Source: Clonostachys chloroleuca
Lineage: Eukaryota > Ascomycota > Sordariomycetes > Hypocreales > Bionectriaceae
Assembly (NCBI GenBank): GCA_037952775.1
Contig: JBANAY010000003.1
Span: forward strand, 31,000,001 to 31,064,000
Direction: 5' to 3'
Length of the DNA: 64,000 bases
Position numbers and translations under genes: made by a program. Positions within the stretch are counted from its first letter, which is position 1. Each line of letters opens with the position of its first letter. Below the pieces are notes generated by a model. It was not told where the DNA came from and made no database searches. It saw only the letters and a list, made by a program, of their open reading frames with translations. Below are positions 34,701 to 46,379 of the stretch, one piece after another.

Positions 34701-35280
34701 ATGAAGTCCGGACTCTTAGACCCGAAATGGAAGTTTCGCGACCACATTATCCAACTGATACTTGTCACTCTCGTAATCATTCTCTGCGGAGTGTATTTAA
34801 GTATGCCTGGAGTCATCCCCGTGCGGTCGGAGATCATGGCTATACCTTTTGTATGTCACCCCGCCGATTTTCAACTCTAAAGATACTTCAACCTGGACCA
34901 GACGCTGACAGCGAAATCTTAAAGTCTGTTAAATCAATCGTCATAATAGCTTATCAGCTGTTGACTGAGCACACGCAACGGTTCAGTAAATGGGCAAGCA
35001 CCAAAGCGAATGCGATTCTAAATTGCCTCGAGACAGTGTTTTGGCTCACCTTGATCGTTTTGAAATTCATGGGAATATCCAGGACATGCTCAGGTGGAAG
35101 TTGCGGTGTGAACGTGATCCTGACTTTAGTGATAATGGTCGTTTTGTAAGTGCCTAAGATGAACTTGCTCCCGAGCATATCCTAATATGAACCCACCTAA
35201 CCCTTCATAGCGTCCTGGCCGTTCACGTTGCTGTTCTTTCGGTGATTGAGCGACGTAATTTCACGAGGTATGGCAAATAG
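34701..35280 (+). CDS. Small four-helix membrane protein of unknown function
   Basis: Three-exon gene, 34701-34850, 34925-35145 and 35211-35280, encoding 146 residues. It starts MKSGLLDPKWKFRDHIIQ. Four hydrophobic spans can be read: about residues 18-37 (LILVTLVIILCGVYL), 54-70 (SIVIIAYQLLTEH), 80-100 (ILNCLETVFWLTLIVLKF) and 112-137 (ILTLVIMVVFVLAVHVAVLSV). The RDHIIQ start and IAYQLLTEH plus the AILNCLE motif recur in a family of small Sordariomycete membrane proteins that I know only as hypothetical; the topology resembles MARVEL-type proteins. The first intron uses an AAG acceptor (exon 2 begins at 34925), which alone keeps the frame; the second has GTAAGT and CATAG ends. A chance frame is unlikely, since three exons add up to 441 bp with conserved spacing. 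Confidence 0.7.
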
Positions 35281-35629
35281 GACTTAGGTATCTAATAACA
35301 TTTAAGGAGGTCTGTAAATGTCGGGTTGACGCGGACAATGCCAAGTCTATTTCAGCTCGGAAGACGAGTCTGAACAAAAGTCATCACTTCTGTTTGGTGG
35401 TCAGAGTATACGAATGGATGATAGCCTATAGAAGGGGCTTTTTGCGTTATTAGCAATTGTCATTTCTAGAATTGTATGAGCGTTTCGACTTGATATTGGG
35501 TTTGGGCCGTAAAACGGAGTCATCATCTATTCTCTATTATCGTTTTCCCCTAAAATCATGCCTAGACGTGTCCCTTGGACGCTAATACTTAAACCATTTC
35601 ATGATACATATGATACAAACTCGCCCCCG
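35281..35629. other. Convergent intergenic region
   Basis: About 350 bp between two 3' ends. It holds AT-rich terminator-type sequence only. Confidence 0.5.
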
Positions 35630-38330
35630 TTACTCGTCTACCTTCAACAACCAGGCGTGCAGCGTAGCCTGGCTCGCAGATGGTCGATTCCCCGGAGCAG
35701 GGGCCATTAATTGTTCCAAGAAATTCGAGCATTCCTTGCTGATCCCAGCCTCGCTTAGCAGTCGAGTTGGAAACGGCGCTTTCCGGAGAACGTAGTTCCA
35801 CAGTCTTCGAGGCTTGCTGAAAGCACCCTGGTTGGTGAGCAGTTGGTAGATGATGGCACCCAACGCCCACAGGTCGACGGCGGCGGTGTAGGTTTCCTCC
35901 TTTTCGCTTCGGTCGTCATCTTCGTCATCTTTGCCGTCTGAGTCGTTATCATCAGGGCTGAATATGCCAAGTATTTCTGGAGCCAGGTAACTCCTGGTTC
36001 CGACGATGGTGCGGAAGTTGGTTGAGATCTCCTCGGCCTTCCGCGATATTCCAAAATCGCTTAATTTGACCCACCAGCATGGTCCTTGTTCTGACACTAA
36101 GATATTCTGCTGGTTGTTAGCTTTTTTCGAAAGACAAGTGGGATATAGCAGGACAACTAACACCAGGCTTGAGATCTCCGTGAATAAACCCGTTTTCGTG
36201 CATATATGATAAACCCTCCAGCAGCTGAGTCGTAATAAGCTTGACCTCTGTCTCTGGAAACGCCCGTGTAAGAAATTTCCCTAAATCTCCATTTTCCAAA
36301 TACTCCATCGCTGTAAATAAAGTAGTCGTGTTTTCATACCAGCCCAATGACTGAACAAAACAATGCACATACTATCAAGGTCAGTCAGTTGCAGTGCCAA
36401 ACCGGTCAAGTGATGATGAAACCCACTTTTGAATGAGAGAACTTGGCCATTGCCTCTAGTTCTCGATCGTAGTTTACTTGCTGTCCCCTGTTCGTTTTCG
36501 CAATCTCCCTCACGGCTCGGAGGTTACCTCGTTCCTCTTCGTTGATGGACTCCTCGAGCCATACACGCCCGTACGTGCCGGTGCTCAGCTCCCAGCATCG
36601 CTTCCACCTGTGTTCCCGTTTCACCCGGCGCTGGCGAGTAGCGATGCTAGACTCGTAGGATGTATGGGATACCGTCCCGTCGTCTGAGAACACCGTCTCT
36701 AATTTGGAGTCGCTCACAAGATCTGATACTATTCGTCGAGCGGGCATGTAGCGAGCCGGGCTGGAGTACTTGTACTCTCTCGAGGTGGTTACAGATTCAC
36801 TCCTGTCGCTGACGGATGACACACTGTCTACCTTTGACGCTATCATATAATTTGATATGTGATTCACAGGCGTGGGTGTATAACCTTGTTGGGAGTGTGC
36901 CTGCTGGACTAGAGACGAACTGGACCGCGTCGGTCTGGTTCGTGCAATCGATCCTTTTCTCAAGGGCCCGATGTTGATGTACCGCGCTTGATCAACTACG
37001 ACAGGCTCGTCATTCTGCCTAAGGGGGTTGTTCCTCAACTCCATCAGACTCTGCGACCTCATTGAATGGCGATGTCTCTTTGACTGGCGTCTCTGTGCCG
37101 GAGAAGGAAGTCCAGATCCACTGACGGGCGGTGTGATTGATGATGCGTCTGATGGCGGTTGTCTCGGAGAGATGAGGGAGTTAACAGAGATTGCAGAAAC
37201 GGCATCATCTGCTGGCCAGGGTTCCCTCTCCCCTAGCGAAAGGTTCGAGAGGGAGATTCCAAGGCCAAGGTCACGGGGTAGAGGGTCGAGGGTTGGGACA
37301 GGCGGTTCCTGTGTGAGAGATTCCCCTCGTTCTCGCTCATCATGTACCAGAGGCCCCAGAGGCCAGGGGAGTTTCGCCTGCAGCCCGCTGTTGGAGGAGT
37401 CATCAACTGCCGTACTGGGACGACGCAGAATCTTTGACTGGAATCCGTTGCGATCATCCGCCGAGGTACTGGGACGGATTGATTCTGCTATGGAGGACCC
37501 GTTCCTCACATGGCGGCTTCTCAACATTTCGGACAGATCCCGAGAATGATTAATAGGCTCTATAGGGGTTGGGTTGATCTCAAATTCCGCAGTCGGAGCT
37601 GAGTGATTGGTGTTGAGCTCCCCCAGGTCCTTGGGCATGGTGAGGCTCGGGGCATTCTCCAAAGATGAGTACTTGGCAAACGACTCGGTCGTCAAGGGCG
37701 TGGTCTCCAGAAACGGGTTGGGCGACAGTGTAACGCGAAACATCCAGGAGCTGGGATTCCGCTTCTCAAACGGGAGCAGCTCATCTTGGCGACTCAGGAT
37801 ATCGAGGATGTGATTCGACTCCTTCTCAATGAGCCTGATGCCGTGCAGCGTGTCATGGTACTGCTGCCTCTCGTCTGTTTGAAGATCCGAGAACAGCGAC
37901 TTGTTGAAACTAGCCCATGGCAGAAACTCGTCACAGCCGACATGCAGGCAGTAGTCGACGACTTGCAGCGCCTTGAATATCTGACGCCACTTGCCGTCGG
38001 TGCTGGACAGACAGCGTTTCAGAATCTGGTAGATGACATGGCGCTGTGCGGTGCTGGCAGGGATCGTGTCCGGTCAGTATCTGAGACGGGCCCGGTAGTG
38101 AGATGTGAGGGCGAGAGAAGAGAGCCGGTGAGAGGAAGTAAGCAGACACACACATACCGAAGGGTCATCTGAGCAATCTCGACGAGTTTGTCCAAGCTAG
38201 GAGGATAGTCATCGTCCTGGACGACGCCAAGGACGACCCGCTGTGGGTAGCCTAGGAGAAACTCGGGCGACGTCTCAACCTCGACATCTGCCCCTTTTGG
38301 GGCCGTTGCAGACGACGCGGGATCCGACAT
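35630..38330 (-). CDS. ENTH-domain protein kinase (possible pseudokinase)
   Basis: Four exons, 38330-38158, 38053-36427, 36371-36162 and 36106-35630, sum to 2,487 bp (828 residues) without correction. Residues about 30-155 read as an epsin N-terminal homology domain: SLDKLVEIAQMTLRTAQRH, QILKRCLSSTDGKWRQIFKA, LQVVDYCLHVGCDEFLPW and LIEKESNHILDILSRQDELL align in order with Ent1/epsin. A Ser/Pro/Arg-rich linker (about 165-540) follows, then a kinase domain: GTYGRVW at 549-555, Arg573 in LRAVREI where kinases have the ATP-binding Lys, MEYLENGDL hinge, HGDLKPGN (664-671, Gly for the HRD Arg), DFG at 687-689 and APE near 709. Epsin domains bind PtdIns(4,5)P2, so membrane targeting is inferred. The catalytic Asp, Asn and DFG remain, so weak activity is possible. 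The kinase part belongs to a common Pezizomycotina family. Confidence 0.85.
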
Positions 38331-41300
38331 GCCGCATTCCAGTGGTGGCTTGCTCACAGTGCGCAATGGGACCGACCGCGGAGGAGGTTGAGGTTTGTCC
38401 GGGCGGAGGGCAGCAATTGTTCGGACGGAGCTCGCATGTCGCGACTCGACACGACACGTGCAGCCTTGAATTTCCCGCAACCGAGAGAGGAAGAAAGAGA
38501 GTAGGAAACGGTCGGTGCAGAGTGTTAAATTGAGATCAGTGGCGGCACCTGAAATTTAGGAGCGGGCACTACATGAAAGGAAATTAGGCGACAGGGAATC
38601 GTCTGGGGTCACTTCCCCCAAATGGCACCGTCAGCGCGTTAGTCATCAATAGCATTGCTATATTAGAACTCCTGCTGTCCTCCTGTCTAAATATAATCGT
38701 GCTCGAGCCTTGAGATGCCTATTGCGGGCAGAGAAGAGGCACAGATCGCCAAATCGAGCTTCCAGCGTCACATTCACAACTTCCTCTTTGGGCTGGGAGG
38801 TGCCAATTTGCCACATTTCAACTCCTTTTGCGACGATGGCGAATACGTTCCTCGATGTAAGCAGAACCGACCGTCAGCAGTGGATTGTCACTGCATACAT
38901 GTAATCTGGGGGCCAGCGAGTTTAGGCTGGATGCTCACCAGACCACCATTCCTTATGCGGCGAGTCTGGCTGTCCAAAGGTTTTTGGCCCTTCAAATCAA
39001 TGCCTCCAGCAAGCTCACCTTATTTTGCCCATGGAAATGTGTGCCTGAAGCGCTAGTCGGGGCAAAGCAGTTGGAAGAGCCGGTGTTTCAGGGGGAGGGG
39101 CAAATCGGTGGGTGATTGGCTGTGGGTGCAAACGGATATCCATCAAGGAAGTACTTGAATTGAATATTACCGAAGCGGGCCATCTTTGTGCTCATATCTG
39201 CACATCATTCGCCAATGGACCTGTTGCTTTGCGCAATCGCAGCTGCCATGTCTGGGAATGAGATGCTCATCACTACATGGGTTACTTCCAGGTGTTGTCG
39301 AGTGCTGCGCCTGAAGCCGTTCCACCGATCAGAACTCTCATCTTTTCTTTCTTTTTTTTTTTTTTCTCCATGATCTAGCTACTTGATTTATACTGTGTTT
39401 TCGCTGGTAAGAGGATGGTGAGTAGGCCTTGACAGAGTGACATTCCATGGCACTACCCCCTTTCCAAGTCGTGGCCGAGCGGGATGGAAGGTCAAGGGGA
39501 GTAAATGAACAAAGAGATAAAACCTAGACCATCTTGTTATTTCAATAGCACTAGCCAACAAGCCTCGGTTTTTCATACAATTAGCCAGAGCCTAGGTAAA
39601 GGGACAAGAGTGTTCGAAGGTGAAACTCCTTGTGCTGGTCTGTTTGGCAACTCAAATGTTTTGTCGCATACGAGATTGAACATCTAAATTGGCGGTTCAA
39701 TCTGCGAGGATCAATATGCGGAATTCCTAAACAAACGATTCAGCCATCTAAGTCCGTAATTACACGCAGCATTAAAGAGCAAATGTCTGTTGGAACATGC
39801 AAATGAAGAACCTTTGTTAATACACCAGTGGGAGCGTCAATTCGAGAAGGCAATGCGAGACAACTCTCAGTTCATGCGGTTAACTCCAGATTCCATTACC
39901 GTCTAACACAGAAACCAATACCCTATACCTAATTTAACAGCTGAGTGCTTCATACGGAGTAGTATGAGGGTATTTACACATGGCCCTAGTGTGAACTAAC
40001 TGACCTGTAGTGTGAAGAGAGGTGCAAAAGGAAACTGAGATGTAATTCTTGGTTATGATGCGTTGTAGTGAGTTGGGTGGTCCGAGAACCGAGTCAGTTG
40101 TCGCCAATGGATGAATTTATTTCCGGAGCTGGGACGCATGTATTTGAGTTTACGGGGGAGCCTGGTGCCAATTGTGACGTGAAGGTGTTGGCAATGTATT
40201 ACCACAGCTGTGTCGTTCTTTTAGACTGTGTGCTCTATATTTCTAATGATTTTGAAGATGTGCCGCCCGGACGTTGCCTTCCTTCCATCTTCACAGCGAA
40301 AGGATAGATCAAGGTATGAGAGACATATATGTCGCATTTGCAATTCAGCTTTGACCTCAATGTTGGTCCCATTATCTGTAAGCCGATGTGGTTGATGACC
40401 AGTGTGACCCGGATGGTAGTTTTAGAAAGAGACTTGCTGTAGATGAAGTACAAAATTGGCCAATTTTACTGGGTTCAAAAGTAGTGCAGGCGGATGCGAA
40501 AAGAATGTAGAGGAGCTGCTTATGTGTTGAGTTCGTTGGAATTTAGCTGCCTCTATTCCCACCGTGTACGTAATTTGAGTTGAGCTACCCTGTTACTCAT
40601 GTTGGGCATTGCTTAGGTTGAATAGCGCAATGTAGAAAATGTGTCATATGGCTGGTTAGTGCGTGAGGCAACTGCTTTGACGTCCAACGGATGAGAGTTC
40701 GAGTACAAGGTAAAAAACAGCAATGGAAGATGATAGAACTAACACCTCAATACAATGAATACTGACGCCCAACACAGGAAAACTATGGTTTTATCAAGCT
40801 TCTAACCTCTTGTCGGCCCTTGGTTTATTCTAAGCCAACATGATCAAGGTTGGGGCTTGTGGCTGGCCGTTTACCAACATATGGATCTAACACTCAGACT
40901 TCTACATGGACATCGGCAAAAGTGAAAGGCTTTCTGAACCAATGGTTCGTTAAAACCCGCTTCGAGATATTAATTTACTCCATTTATTATGCTTGGTTCC
41001 GAGATCAGAGCTGCAGCACGGCTTCCCCCTTGCGATTCCATGTTAACTAAGTTGCCGTGGCTAGCGGTTGTATCAGGTGAGAGGCTCAAATCCATGGCGT
41101 TTCTGCAATTCTCCAGAAGATGGATCCCTACTCTGGGTCGGGTAAAAAGTTATAATGAGCTTCGGTATAGACATGCAACCCGGGGCAAGTTGAGCTTATA
41201 GTTCGATGCATGTCAAGGGCTACTATTCCTTTCTTCTAGCACTAGTTGGTGCCGCCTATGCCGGTTCCTTGATCCAAGAGAGTGGCACGCACGTGCTCAC

Positions 41301-41816
41301 ATGTAGTATTTGATCGCCAAGCCTTGTATTTGCTGGGTGATAGCGGTTTTGCATCGTTCCTGGATCCGATCTGCCGCTTTTCCGGCCCAGACGCTAGCAT
41401 ACTGGCCGGCGTCAACGGGAATTAGATAGACTGCCCTCTTCTGGCGACACGGGGACTCAGCACGGGTCCCGATTGGAGCCATTGGGATTTAGACGGGCTC
41501 AAGGCTACACCTTGAATAGGAAGCTGCTAACTGCCCATCAACAATCGACCCAATATCTCGGTAACAATGGAAGAGCTTCAGAGCAGAGGTTGATGAAGTA
41601 TATATATCAGGGACGAGTATGTCATGGATTCCCCTAATCTTGTACCATCCCCGGCACCCGTCCCCTGTCGATCACCCGGATGTGAGTAGTTGAGCTCGCT
41701 CACTATCGCTTTTCCCATTGTTCTATTCACCTACACGCTCGCTTATATATACGTTTATCCATTTATCTTCACTCATTGGTACATCCATCCATTCCTTCTC
41801 CTTTCCTCTACGCAAG
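38331..41816. other. Longest intergenic region, divergent
   Basis: About 3.5 kb between the kinase start (minus) and the nuclease start (plus). Several open frames of 60-113 codons occur (for example 38715-39056 and 40068-40307) but none has domain features or sensible exon structure. A run of about 19 T lies near 39348-39366. The last 130 bases before 41817 contain the pyrimidine-rich leader and TATATA elements of the nuclease gene. Confidence 0.5.
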
Positions 41817-44202
41817 ATGCAAATTCTCGTGGCAGCGCTTGCCTTTGTGGCAGCGGCGCAAGCCACAACCATCAACGCCATCAACGGCAGGAACTTCTTG
41901 TCGCCATTCAACGGCCAGTCGGTAACCAATGTCACTGGAATTGTGACAGCCAAGACCTCTACCGGGGTGTACCTCCGTGCTCCAAGGCGGACCTGCGACA
42001 AGCGCATAGGCACTGGACTCTACGTCTTTAGCCCGACGCTTGGCAAGAATGCCTCGATCTCGGTGGGTGACACGCTTGTCCTGGACGGTAAAGTCACCGA
42101 ATACCGTTCGAACACGGCCTACCTCTACTCGACCGAGCTGGAGTCGCCCGTGGTGCAGGGATGGGTCAAGGGCACCACCACCCCCAAGCCGCGTGTTATT
42201 GGTAAGGATACGCACAACCCTCCCACAGAGCAGTACTCGATCCTCGACAACGGCGACATCTATGGCGTTCCAAACAACGTAAGCCAGGTGTCCATCGCCA
42301 ACCCGGAGTTGCAGCCCGCCAAGTACGGCCTGGATTTCTGGAAGATGTTGAACGGAGAGCTGGTTACCATCCAAAACCCCATCGCTGTCTCCAAGCCCAA
42401 CACGTATGGCGAGACGTGGATGATCGGTAACTGGCCAACCACGGGCCAGAACAAGCGCGGAGGTCTGACTCTTAGTGATAAGGATGCCAACCCCGAGGCT
42501 GTTATGATTGGTTCCCCCTCGATGGCTCTAAGGCGGTGACCACCTCCCGCATTGGAGACAAGTTCGACGATATCACCGGTGTCGTCCACTATCAGTTCGG
42601 CTTCTACTACATCTTGCCCTTGACCGCAATCAAGACGATCTCCTCGCTCTCCCCTGCCCTGCCTCCCCCGACATCACTCATCAGCACCGGCGAATGTTCC
42701 GGCTTGACTGTGGGTGATTACAACATTGAGAACTTTGCTCCCTCGGACACGGCCCATGTCAATGCTGTCGCCGCCCACATTGTCAACTACATGAAGTCTC
42801 CCGACGTCCTGTTCATTCAGGAAGTCCAGGACAATAACGGTGCAACCAACAACGGCGAAGTCGACTCCTCCATGACCTTGAGTACCCTCACTGCAGCTAT
42901 CACCAAGCTCGGCGGCGTCAACTACTCCTACACCTGGATCAACCCACTCAACAATGCTGATGGTGGCCAGCCCGGAGGTAACATTCGCCAGGCGTATCTT
43001 TACAACCCCAATATTGTCCGTCTGCACAATGAGAATGCCGGCAGTGCCACTGATGCGAACGCAGTTGTGAAGGGTGCCAACGGTAGCCCGACGCTCAAGT
43101 ATAACCCAGGCCGCATCGACCCAGCCAATGCTGCATGGGTATCGAGCCGCAAGCCCCTGGTCGCTGAGTGGCAGACCGTCGTTGGGAATCACGTCTTCTT
43201 CACCGTTAACGTGCACTGGGAGTCGAAGGGCGGCAGCTCCAGCCTTCAGGGAGATCTTCGCCCCCTGTTAACTCGCCCGTGGAGAAGCGCACCCAGCAGG
43301 CCAACCTCACGGGGAGCTTCATCGCTGATATCTTGGCCATTGACAGCGATGCTCGCGTCATCATGGCTGGTGACCTGAATGAATACTCGGTAGTCCAGCC
43401 CGTCAAGACCTTTACTTCCGTGTCATCCATGGTCGACCTCGACGTGGCCGCCGGCATCCCTGTCAACGAGCGATACACTTACACCTTCGGCGCGGACATG
43501 GAGGAGCTCGACCACCTCTTCGTCAGCCCCGCCATTGCCAACCTCCATCCTCTCGAGGAGCATATCCACGTCAACACCTGGGTCTCATACGCCGATCAGG
43601 TGTCTGATCACGATCCCACGGTGGCCAAGATCAACGTCTGCGGTAACAATGTCGCGTCGTCCAACGTCACCATGTCACTTTCATCTACTCCCGCTGCTAC
43701 TCCCACCAGCACACTCACGCCCGTGTCGTCGGGCATCAGCACCCCAGCCACCACAGCGGCATCAGGAACGAGTACCACCAGCCCGTCATCCTCCTCTGTC
43801 TCAGCCACAGCTACTCCCATCGCCTCGGGCAAGGCTCTTTCCGGTAGGGGCAACGTCCTAGCATCCACGCCTGGTGAATCCACCGGTGGGCGGCTCCTCA
43901 CCTCCGGCAACTGGTACCGTGCCGGGGGCACCGCAGCCATCTTCACCGCAACCCCCAACGTCGACGGCATTACCTTCACCCTCCAGTCGTCCAAGGGCAA
44001 GTGCGCCATCGTCGCCGACATGTCCATCTTCTGCGACTCCAGCGTCACCCCCGGCAGCAGCTTCGGCTGGGACGGCGCGTACGTGACGTATCTGGGGGCT
44101 AACAGCTTCTACGCCACGGAGCTGCCCACTGGCAGCGGGAATACCAAGGTGTACACGACGGAGAAGGCTCTGACGCTGCAGCTTACTTGGTCTGCGCTCT
44201 AG
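41817..44202 (+). CDS. Secreted endonuclease/exonuclease/phosphatase-family nuclease, frame breaks
   Basis: Extracellular nuclease of the EEP fold (bacterial ExeM/NucH-like architecture), about 795 residues with no introns. It begins with a signal peptide (MQILVAALAFVAAAQA). Residues about 17-200 form an OB-like domain (TGIVTAKTSTGVYLRAP, YVFSPTLGKNASISVGDTLVLDGKVTEY). The EEP domain has DYNIENF, PDVLFIQEVQDNNG (catalytic Glu), VHWESKGGSSS, MAGDLNEYS (Asp/Asn pair) and YADQVSDHDPTVAKI (catalytic Asp-His). The C-terminus is a Ser/Thr-rich linker plus a small beta domain. The frame breaks at two C5 runs, 42514-42518 and 43261-43265. Adding one C to each gives 2,388 bp and restores continuous family sequence. 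A third irregularity (about 41983-42006) keeps overall frame. Its role is extracellular DNA/RNA degradation for phosphate scavenging or competition. Confidence 0.87.
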
Positions 44203-44609
44203 GCGTTGTCTGGCTTAGTGGAACGGGGTTGACGTTCAGTGAGAGATTCAGAGGCACTGGTGTTTATGTGTGATTTGGTTTTTCATGTACTTTAAGAATA
44301 TATTCATGTATATATTAGTTGTAACATCTAATGCTAATTGACACCAGTCACAAGATGATTCATACGCCCATAGTTACACTGTTATGATGTCTGATATAAT
44401 GTCTCATTTTTACGTATAGTTGTAATAATTTGTAATGTCTAGTCTAGCGTCCAATCATAATTGCCACGAGCCACATCATGATTGTCACCTCAACTCTTTA
44501 ATTGTTGTATGCCAGGTTTGAATTTGTCTACCTCGTTGTTGTAGACTCTTATCCCAAATGTGCAACTCCCTGTCACCAATCCACTACAGCAGCTGAAAAC
44601 AGCTGATCA
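44203..44609. other. Intergenic region upstream of tRNA-Asp
   Basis: About 400 bp of AT-rich nuclease 3' flank with repeated TAATGTCT/GTAATGTCTAGTC-type words near 44390-44450. No gene. Confidence 0.45.
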
Positions 44610-44680
44610 TCTTCCGTAGTATAGTGGTCAGTATGCAAGCTTGTCACGCTTGAGACCCGGGTTCAATTCCCGGCGGGAGA
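44610..44680 (+). tRNA. tRNA-Asp (anticodon GTC)
   Basis: A 71-base cloverleaf without intron. The acceptor stem pairs TCTTCCG with CGGGAGA (one G-T pair). The D-arm region is GTATAGTGGTCAGTAT, matching the eukaryotic A-box. The anticodon stem CAAGC/GCTTG encloses the loop TTGTCAC, giving GTC. The T-arm is CCGGG-TTCAATT-CCCGG, a perfect B-box. A T7 run at 44707-44713 serves as Pol III terminator. CCA is not encoded, as expected for a nuclear tRNA. Confidence 0.97.
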
Positions 44681-44687
44681 GTCCGCC

Positions 44688-44713
44688 AACCGGTTCAGCC
44701 GGTTCCTTTTTTT
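44688..44713 (+). terminator. tRNA 3' trailer hairpin and Pol III T-run
   Basis: A perfect 6-bp inverted repeat, AACCGG and CCGGTT, with loop TTCAG (44688-44704) lies 7 bases after the tRNA end. It is followed by CC and seven T. The T-run is the Pol III terminator; the hairpin may be incidental. Confidence 0.6.
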
Positions 44714-44853
44714 CGTCTTTTTTCTCTCAGGCTCGGAATGCCTACAACTCTTGCACGTCTGTGTGCCAGGCAGGGATCTCTGTGAGGTACTCGGGCGCAT
44801 CTGGAATTTGCCATGGTGTGTTTCTTGGTTTGAGATAGCGATTGCTATGCGAA

Positions 44854-46379
44854 CTATCGATCTGGTCCCATAACGAATCTCTCCAGGACGGCTTCCAGCT
44901 TCAGGAAAATACTGAAAGACAGGTGGAAATCCTGGAGGCCGGGGAGCCATTTCTTGACGGCACGTACGACATCGACGTACACGTTATAGATGTGTCGCAT
45001 GATGTCTTCCCTGTCCTCCTCGCTTCCAAACCTCATGGCAGCCGCTCGATAATCTGTCGCAGTTATTGATATCAGTAAGTTGGAGGGGTTGCAATATTTA
45101 CCGAGGAGGTGGATGAGCTTTCGCCATTGAGATGGGGAATGGAAATGCTTCCATAGAAAGATCTTTTGGCTGTCCAAGTCAAAGGTGACGCACCTCAGTC
45201 GCTTCAGTAATTGAACTGGCATATGGTCAAGCACCGACAAGGTCTTTGTAAATGGGCCTTGAAAATGGAAGGGATTTTGTGAGTAGAATACTTCAGAGGC
45301 ATCTAAATACATCTGCCGGCTGGTAAGACACAACTCTAGGGGCAGCACCTGGCATCGACAACTAGGATTATAAGATGCATGTTTCGATGGGTTAGAGGCA
45401 GTGCAGTTTTGTAAAAGAGCAGTCGAGACAGCAAACCCTCGCTGCATTTTTGGCTAGGGGAAGTATGATCAAACTTCTCTTTGAGAATTCGGATCGTGCG
45501 TGCATCTGGGAGAGAGTCGCTACTAGGGCCCGTATTTGTGTGACGAAGAATTTGAAGACGTATTTCTCGCGGTAGATCAAAGAAACGGAATCCTTCGGTA
45601 TTCTGTTTCTTCCGAGTAAGCTTCTCGCTAGTTATTCGAGCAAATGAGCTGAGCTCCCGCTCTGCTTTCCTCCCCAGCCTTATGCTGCTCTGTGTCAGGC
45701 ACGGGAGACACCCGAGGGGCTTCAATACACGCTGAGCGGTCTGTAAGTCTTCAACATCACAGACGAATTCTAGATGGAGCTGTCCCGAGACGATACCCGA
45801 GTTCGCTAAGCGTCCACACACGTTCTCCCACGCTTCGATGATTTGTTGAGAACGCCTGTAAGTTGGTATCTCTAGATCAGCCCTTCTTGCGGATGATCCA
45901 CAAATCAAGCATGCTTTGGGATTGCTGAACGGCGAGCTGTGCCCTCGAATACATGGCCAGCTATTTAGGCGGACTAAGAGGTGGCACAAAGACCACACGG
46001 CGTTGGTGGAAATAGTGCGTAGGACGTTGAGATTCTCAAGTTTCTCCTGGGCTTGGATAAAAAATTTGTTTTCGCCATATAGGATCTCCTCAACTTCCCT
46101 ATGCAGTTGCTTGCAAACAAGAAGGAGCTTTTTAGGGAACTTCGGGCACAAGCATTCAGCATAGGTGGCCACTCGGACAGGGGACCTTGAACTTTTGCGA
46201 AGTTCCAAGGCGCACATGTCGATAGCTGGCCGTTGTCCCCAAGGACAGAAATGAGTGGTGTATTTACCAAACGGAACAATAGCAACAGGACATTCCCGGA
46301 TGAGACCAGCAAAGAAATAAATTCTCTCGCGGATCTTAGGGGGCAAGCGGAGTAACGGCGGTGTTGATTGTTGACGCAT
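44854..46379 (-). CDS. 2EXR-domain protein with two domain copies, one frame break
   Basis: Fungal-specific protein of the 2EXR (F-box-like) group, about 508 residues, intronless. Two copies of the N-terminal 2EXR pattern can be read: LLRLPPKIRERIYFFAGL near residue 10 with KLLLVCKQLHREVEEILYGEN following, and FRFFDLPREIRLQILRHT near residue 270 followed by ELCLTSRQMYLDASEVFYSQNPF. The LP-EIR-IY opening plus the CRQ/ASEVFYS closing are the family hallmarks. Protein function is unknown; members are abundant in Pezizomycotina. The two halves lie in different frames, broken at a T5 run on the plus strand (45447-45451). Reading six there joins SPSQK to MQRGFAVSTALLQN and gives 1,527 bp. Two separate genes are conceivable but less likely, because the second copy's opening and closing motifs lie on opposite sides of the break. 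Confidence 0.75.

Noticed and set aside
44854..46379. Two separate 2EXR genes
   Set aside because: One base restored in the T5 run (45447-45451) joins both parts, and the second copy's opening and closing motifs lie on opposite sides of the break.
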